Positions 7,245 to 8,923 of a stretch of 8,923 nt of DNA are shown here, piece by piece (position 1 is the first letter of the stretch; every line of letters begins with the position of its first letter). The DNA is taken from NCBI GenBank assembly GCA_014728425.1, contig WJLO01000096.1, positions 1 through 8,923 of the forward strand, in the 5' to 3' direction. The notes under the pieces are model-generated. The model did not search any database. It had not been told where the DNA came from and worked only from the letters and a program-made list of their open reading frames with translations. The stretch is from Minisyncoccota bacterium. Lineage in GTDB: Bacteria > Patescibacteriota > Microgenomatia > UBA1400 > PJMF01. The position numbers were made by a program, and so were the translations under genes.

Positions 7245-7273
7245 TGATTAAAGATGATTTATATCTTTAATCA
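7245..7273. repeat. Perfect 11-bp inverted repeat, candidate operator
   Basis: TGATTAAAGAT (7245–7255) is the exact reverse complement of ATCTTTAATCA (7263–7273), with a 7-nt centre. The half-site spacing of about 18 bp centre to centre fits a dimeric DNA-binding protein. It lies 109 nt upstream of the leftward ORF, close to a possible TATAAT at 7284. Neither strand carries a following T-run, so a terminator is unlikely. Confidence 0.5.
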
Positions 7274-7358
7274 TCGCTTCTATTATAATTCTTTTTTAAT
7301 GTTTTTGTATACACAATTACTGATTAATGTTTGGGTATTATAGATATATATTATAGGC

Positions 7359-7388
7359 TTTTAAATACATAGTCAATGCGTATATAAT
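7359..7388 (+). promoter_or_regulatory. Weak candidate promoter for the rpmF–rnc block
   Basis: A consensus -10 TATAAT (7383–7388) lies about 150 nt upstream of rpmF. The only upstream element is a poor -35-like TTTTAA (7359–7364) at an 18-nt spacing. In DNA this AT-rich such boxes occur by chance. Confidence 0.22.
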
Positions 7389-7412
7389 TTTTAAGCAAGT
7401 TTTCTCTGGTGG

Positions 7413-7533
7413 TAAAGTTTTAAATTAAGTTTAGCTTAAAATCACCCCTTGTCTTCTCTGGTTACTCAAGTTACAATTCTTGTCTTGAATAACGCTTCAT
7501 TAAGTATTAAGCTGAAAGATATAAAGTTTTAAA
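7413..7533 (+). repeat. 12-bp direct repeat in the rpmF leader
   Basis: TAAAGTTTTAAA occurs exactly at 7413–7424 and 7522–7533. The second copy runs into the ribosome binding site of rpmF (AAAGGA at 7531–7536). It may be a leader regulatory element or chance similarity in AT-rich DNA. Confidence 0.3.
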
Positions 7534-7541
7534 GGAAATTT

Positions 7542-7715
7542 ATGGGAGCAGTACCAAAGAACAAGATTACCAGAGTGGAAAGAGGCAAACGCCGCAGGGG
7601 TAATCGACCAAAATTAACCAAAAAAGCCAATGTGGTTAATAAAAAGACCGCTACCCCGCTTCACAAAAGAGGTTTGGTGGCTGCTATTTTTAAAACCCTA
7701 AACATCAATAACTAA
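7542..7715 (+). CDS. rpmF: 50S ribosomal protein bL32, variant lacking zinc-ribbon cysteines
   Basis: The product is 57 residues. The N-terminus MGAVPKNKITRVERGKRRRG matches the conserved bL32 start (AVPK.K.T..R..RR), which threads into 23S rRNA in the large subunit. Typical bL32 then has a zinc ribbon, C-x2-C … C-x2-C. Here there is no cysteine at all: the region reads KANVVNKKTATPLHKRGLVAAIF, where PLHKRG aligns roughly with the usual PHRVCP segment. I checked the alternative frames of the 3' half and found no cysteine motif, so this is not a simple frameshift. A weak AAGGA lies about 6 nt before the ATG. It is the first gene of a rightward block with nusB 9 nt downstream, a normal ribosome/transcription setting. 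Confidence 0.85.
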   Translation: MGAVPKNKITRVERGKRRRGNRPKLTKKANVVNKKTATPLHKRGLVAAIFKTLNINN

Positions 7716-7724
7716 GCTTAAAAT

Positions 7725-8114
7725 ATGGTTGATCAAACTCATCATGATCTTGATCCTCGTCATCAGCGACGCATCAAACTAATGCAAACTTTGTTTGCTC
7801 ACACCTTTGATGACCAGATTCCACAACATGATGATGACCCCCAAGTCACTCAACAGATTAGCCAAATCTTGGCAGAGTTAGAGGAGATTGATCAACAGAT
7901 TCATCAATTTGCTCCAGAAAGACCATTAACAGAAGTTAATAAAATAGACCTTGCGATCTTACGCTTAATTGTGTTTGAATCAAAACATAAAAAGACACCA
8001 AAAAAAGTCTTAATTGATGAAGCAGTAGAACTAGCCAAAGAATTTGGCAGTGAAAGCTCCCCTCGTTTTGTCAATGGGGTGTTGGGCAAATTACTTATGG
8101 AGGAACATGACTGA
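7725..8114 (+). CDS. nusB: Transcription antitermination factor NusB
   Basis: The product is 129 residues, near the usual 130–150. The all-helical NusB fold is supported by the N-terminal RHQRRIKLMQTLFAHTFD (family pattern RR.A...L.alY..d), by PLTEVNKIDLAILRLIVFE (family IDraILRla.yE), and by the signature DEAVELAKEFGSESSPRFVNGVLG near the C-terminus. NusB binds boxA RNA with NusE/S10 and supports antitermination of rRNA transcription and ribosome assembly. The start is supported by the conserved N-terminal helix, although no good Shine-Dalgarno is present; translation may be coupled to rpmF, 9 nt upstream. It ends with TGA, which supports the standard code, and overlaps the ACP-like gene by 8 nt. 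Confidence 0.93.
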   Translation: MVDQTHHDLDPRHQRRIKLMQTLFAHTFDDQIPQHDDDPQVTQQISQILAELEEIDQQIHQFAPERPLTEVNKIDLAILRLIVFESKHKKTPKKVLIDEAVELAKEFGSESSPRFVNGVLGKLLMEEHD

Positions 8115-8373
8115 TCAAACTATTTTTAACCAACTTAAACAGCTTTTGGCTGAGCTTACTGGTAATAGTAAAGCTGAGATCTTTGCTAAATCTGATTTAT
8201 TAGATCATCTTAATGTTGATCCAGAACAAGACTTTCCTGTAATTATTGACCAAATTAACCAGACTTTTGAGATAGATTTGGAAGCAGACAAAATTGAAAA
8301 AGAATATGCTGTTATAGGTATTACTGTAGGCCGGCTGGCTGAGTTGATTAAAGAAGAAAAGGAGCTTGGTTAA
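8107..8373 (+). CDS. Acyl carrier protein-like protein lacking the phosphopantetheine serine
   Basis: The product is 88 residues with the size, acidity and four-helix layout of ACP. The alignment to E. coli ACP is straightforward: SDLLDHLNVDPEQDFPVIID corresponds to the stretch around DLGADSLDTVELV, then INQTFEIDL to LEEEFDTEI, and TVGRLAELI to the last helix. The modified serine of the DSL motif is replaced by Pro39 (DPEQD), so the protein cannot carry 4'-phosphopantetheine at the normal site. The ATG at 8107 overlaps the end of nusB, with GGAGG at 8099–8103 just upstream. A longer frame from 8044 only adds antisense-to-domain sequence inside nusB. rnc starts 1 nt after the stop. The acpP–rnc adjacency is ancient in bacteria, but no fatty-acid genes are present here. 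I infer a non-lipid, perhaps protein-interaction role. Confidence 0.78.
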   Translation: MTDQTIFNQLKQLLAELTGNSKAEIFAKSDLLDHLNVDPEQDFPVIIDQINQTFEIDLEADKIEKEYAVIGITVGRLAELIKEEKELG

Positions 8374-8374
8374 G

Positions 8375-8923
8375 ATGCTGCCACAGTTTCAAAATCTAGA
8401 CTTATTAGTTACTGCGCTCACTCACCGCAGTGCTCTAAATGAGCGTGAAGCCTCTGGCACCACTGCTCAAGAATCTAACGAACGCCTGGAGTTTTTAGGA
8501 GATGCAGTATTGGAGTTAATTACTACAGAGTTTTTATTTGAAAAATTTCCCCAAGACCCAGAAGGAATGCTCACTGCTTACCGTAGTGCTCTGGTCAAGA
8601 CTAGTACTTTGGCAGCAGCGGCTCAGGAACTGAAATTAGGAGAAAAAATGTATTTAAGTAAAGGTGAAGAAGCTACTGGTGGTAGAGAAAACGAAAGCTT
8701 GCTGGCAGACACCTTTGAAGCAGTGATTGGAGCTTTGTATTTAGATCAGAGCTATCAAGCAGTTAAAGAGTTTTTAGAGCAACACTTATTTGTAAAGTTT
8801 AAAAAAATCAAAACCCAGCGTTTGTACAAAGATCCTAAAAGCTTGCTGCAAGAAACAGTGCAAGCTCAAGGCTCTAATACCCCGATTTATCAGGTTGTTA
8901 GTGAAACTGGACCAGATCATGAC
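8375..8923 (+). CDS. rnc: Ribonuclease III, 3'-truncated by window end
   Basis: 183 residues are visible of a family of usually about 220–240; the frame is still open at the last base. RNase III cleaves double-stranded RNA in rRNA and mRNA processing. The signature NERLEFLGDAVLELI is at residues 35–49, with metal-binding E39 and D43. The second catalytic pair, D112 and E115, sits in LLADTFEAVIGALYLD. The family's usual Ser after GD is Ala44, a common variation. A double-stranded RNA-binding domain begins at DPKSLLQE (153–160) and continues past QGSNTPIYQV to the edge. The start ATG is 1 nt after the ACP-like stop; a GGAG (8361–8364) lies 10 nt upstream, inside the ACP-like gene, so expression is probably coupled. 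Confidence 0.95.
   Translation, partial: MLPQFQNLDLLVTALTHRSALNEREASGTTAQESNERLEFLGDAVLELITTEFLFEKFPQDPEGMLTAYRSALVKTSTLAAAAQELKLGEKMYLSKGEEATGGRENESLLADTFEAVIGALYLDQSYQAVKEFLEQHLFVKFKKIKTQRLYKDPKSLLQETVQAQGSNTPIYQVVSETGPDHD

Larger units (their letters stand above)
7137..7541. other. 405-nt AT-rich divergent intergenic region
   Basis: It lies between the leftward 646-residue ORF and the rightward rpmF block, so it should hold promoters for both. I see no gene in it: the longest ATG-started frames I traced are about 15 codons. It contains a perfect 11-bp inverted repeat (7245–7273), a TATAAT at 7284–7289 lying in the palindrome ATTATAAT and so readable on both strands, a TATAAT at 7383–7388, a 12-bp direct repeat (7413 and 7522) and short repeats CTTGTCTT (7448, 7479) and TCTCTGGT (7403, 7455). 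No tRNA-like fold or riboswitch core is evident to me. Confidence 0.7.

Noticed and set aside
7542..7715. Frameshift hiding a zinc ribbon in rpmF
   Set aside because: The other frames of the 3' half show no CxxC motif, and the visible frame ends at a natural stop just before nusB.
8044..8106. Upstream extension of the ACP-like frame starting at 8044
   Set aside because: The added residues are the out-of-frame translation of the conserved nusB C-terminus. The ATG at 8107 follows a GGAGG and matches the ACP N-terminus.
8112..8114. TGA recoding as in some CPR lineages
   Set aside because: This TGA is a natural nusB stop overlapping the ACP-like start, and no gene here needs TGA as a sense codon.

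Overview
The window looks like a piece of a Candidate Phyla Radiation (Patescibacteria) chromosome, most likely Microgenomates-like. This is inferred from gene content and protein style, not from a marker-gene tree. The pointers are a compact rpmF–nusB–ACP-like–rnc housekeeping block, AT-rich intergenic DNA, prepilins beside a giant Pro/Thr-linker surface protein, and a bL32 variant beginning MGAVPK. The standard stop code fits: nusB ends at TGA, and no in-frame TGA is needed as a sense codon.

Left part (1–5127): a type IV pilus / surface-adhesin locus. A 5'-truncated PilV-like minor pilin reads rightward (1–416). It converges on a leftward pair: a 1382-residue membrane-anchored, cysteine-rich modular surface protein (5127→979), then, 1 nt after its stop, a classical prepilin with a FTLIE motif (977→477). 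The giant protein has a signal anchor, a cysteine-free N-terminal domain, Cys-rich segments, beta-sandwich-like modules joined by Pro/Thr linkers, an unusual block of C-x-W repeats inserted into one of those modules, two DUF4215/Myxococcus-type Cys-rich repeats, and a beta-rich C-terminal region resembling pilus-associated PilX-like proteins.

Middle part (5196–7136): a leftward 646-residue protein with a perfect Shine-Dalgarno, a basic 120-residue N-terminal tail, one membrane segment ending in a lipobox-like LLGC, and a large extracytoplasmic part with two globular regions joined by a low-complexity Thr/Glu/Pro linker. I do not recognise its family. It lies 68 nt upstream of the giant gene on the same strand, so 7136→477 could be one surface-structure operon.

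7137–7541 is a 405-nt AT-rich divergent intergenic region. It holds a perfect 11-bp inverted repeat, a 12-bp direct repeat and candidate promoter boxes, but no gene I can support.

Right part (7542–8923): a rightward, tightly packed block: rpmF (bL32, without the zinc-ribbon cysteines), nusB, an acyl-carrier-protein-like gene whose phosphopantetheine serine is replaced by proline, and rnc (RNase III, cut by the window end). In many bacteria rpmF, fatty-acid genes, acpP and rnc are neighbours. Here the fatty-acid genes are absent and the ACP is degenerate, which suggests a relic or repurposed carrier-protein fold. The best leads for new biology are the serine-less ACP in an RNA-processing operon, and the adhesin / orphan membrane protein pair.
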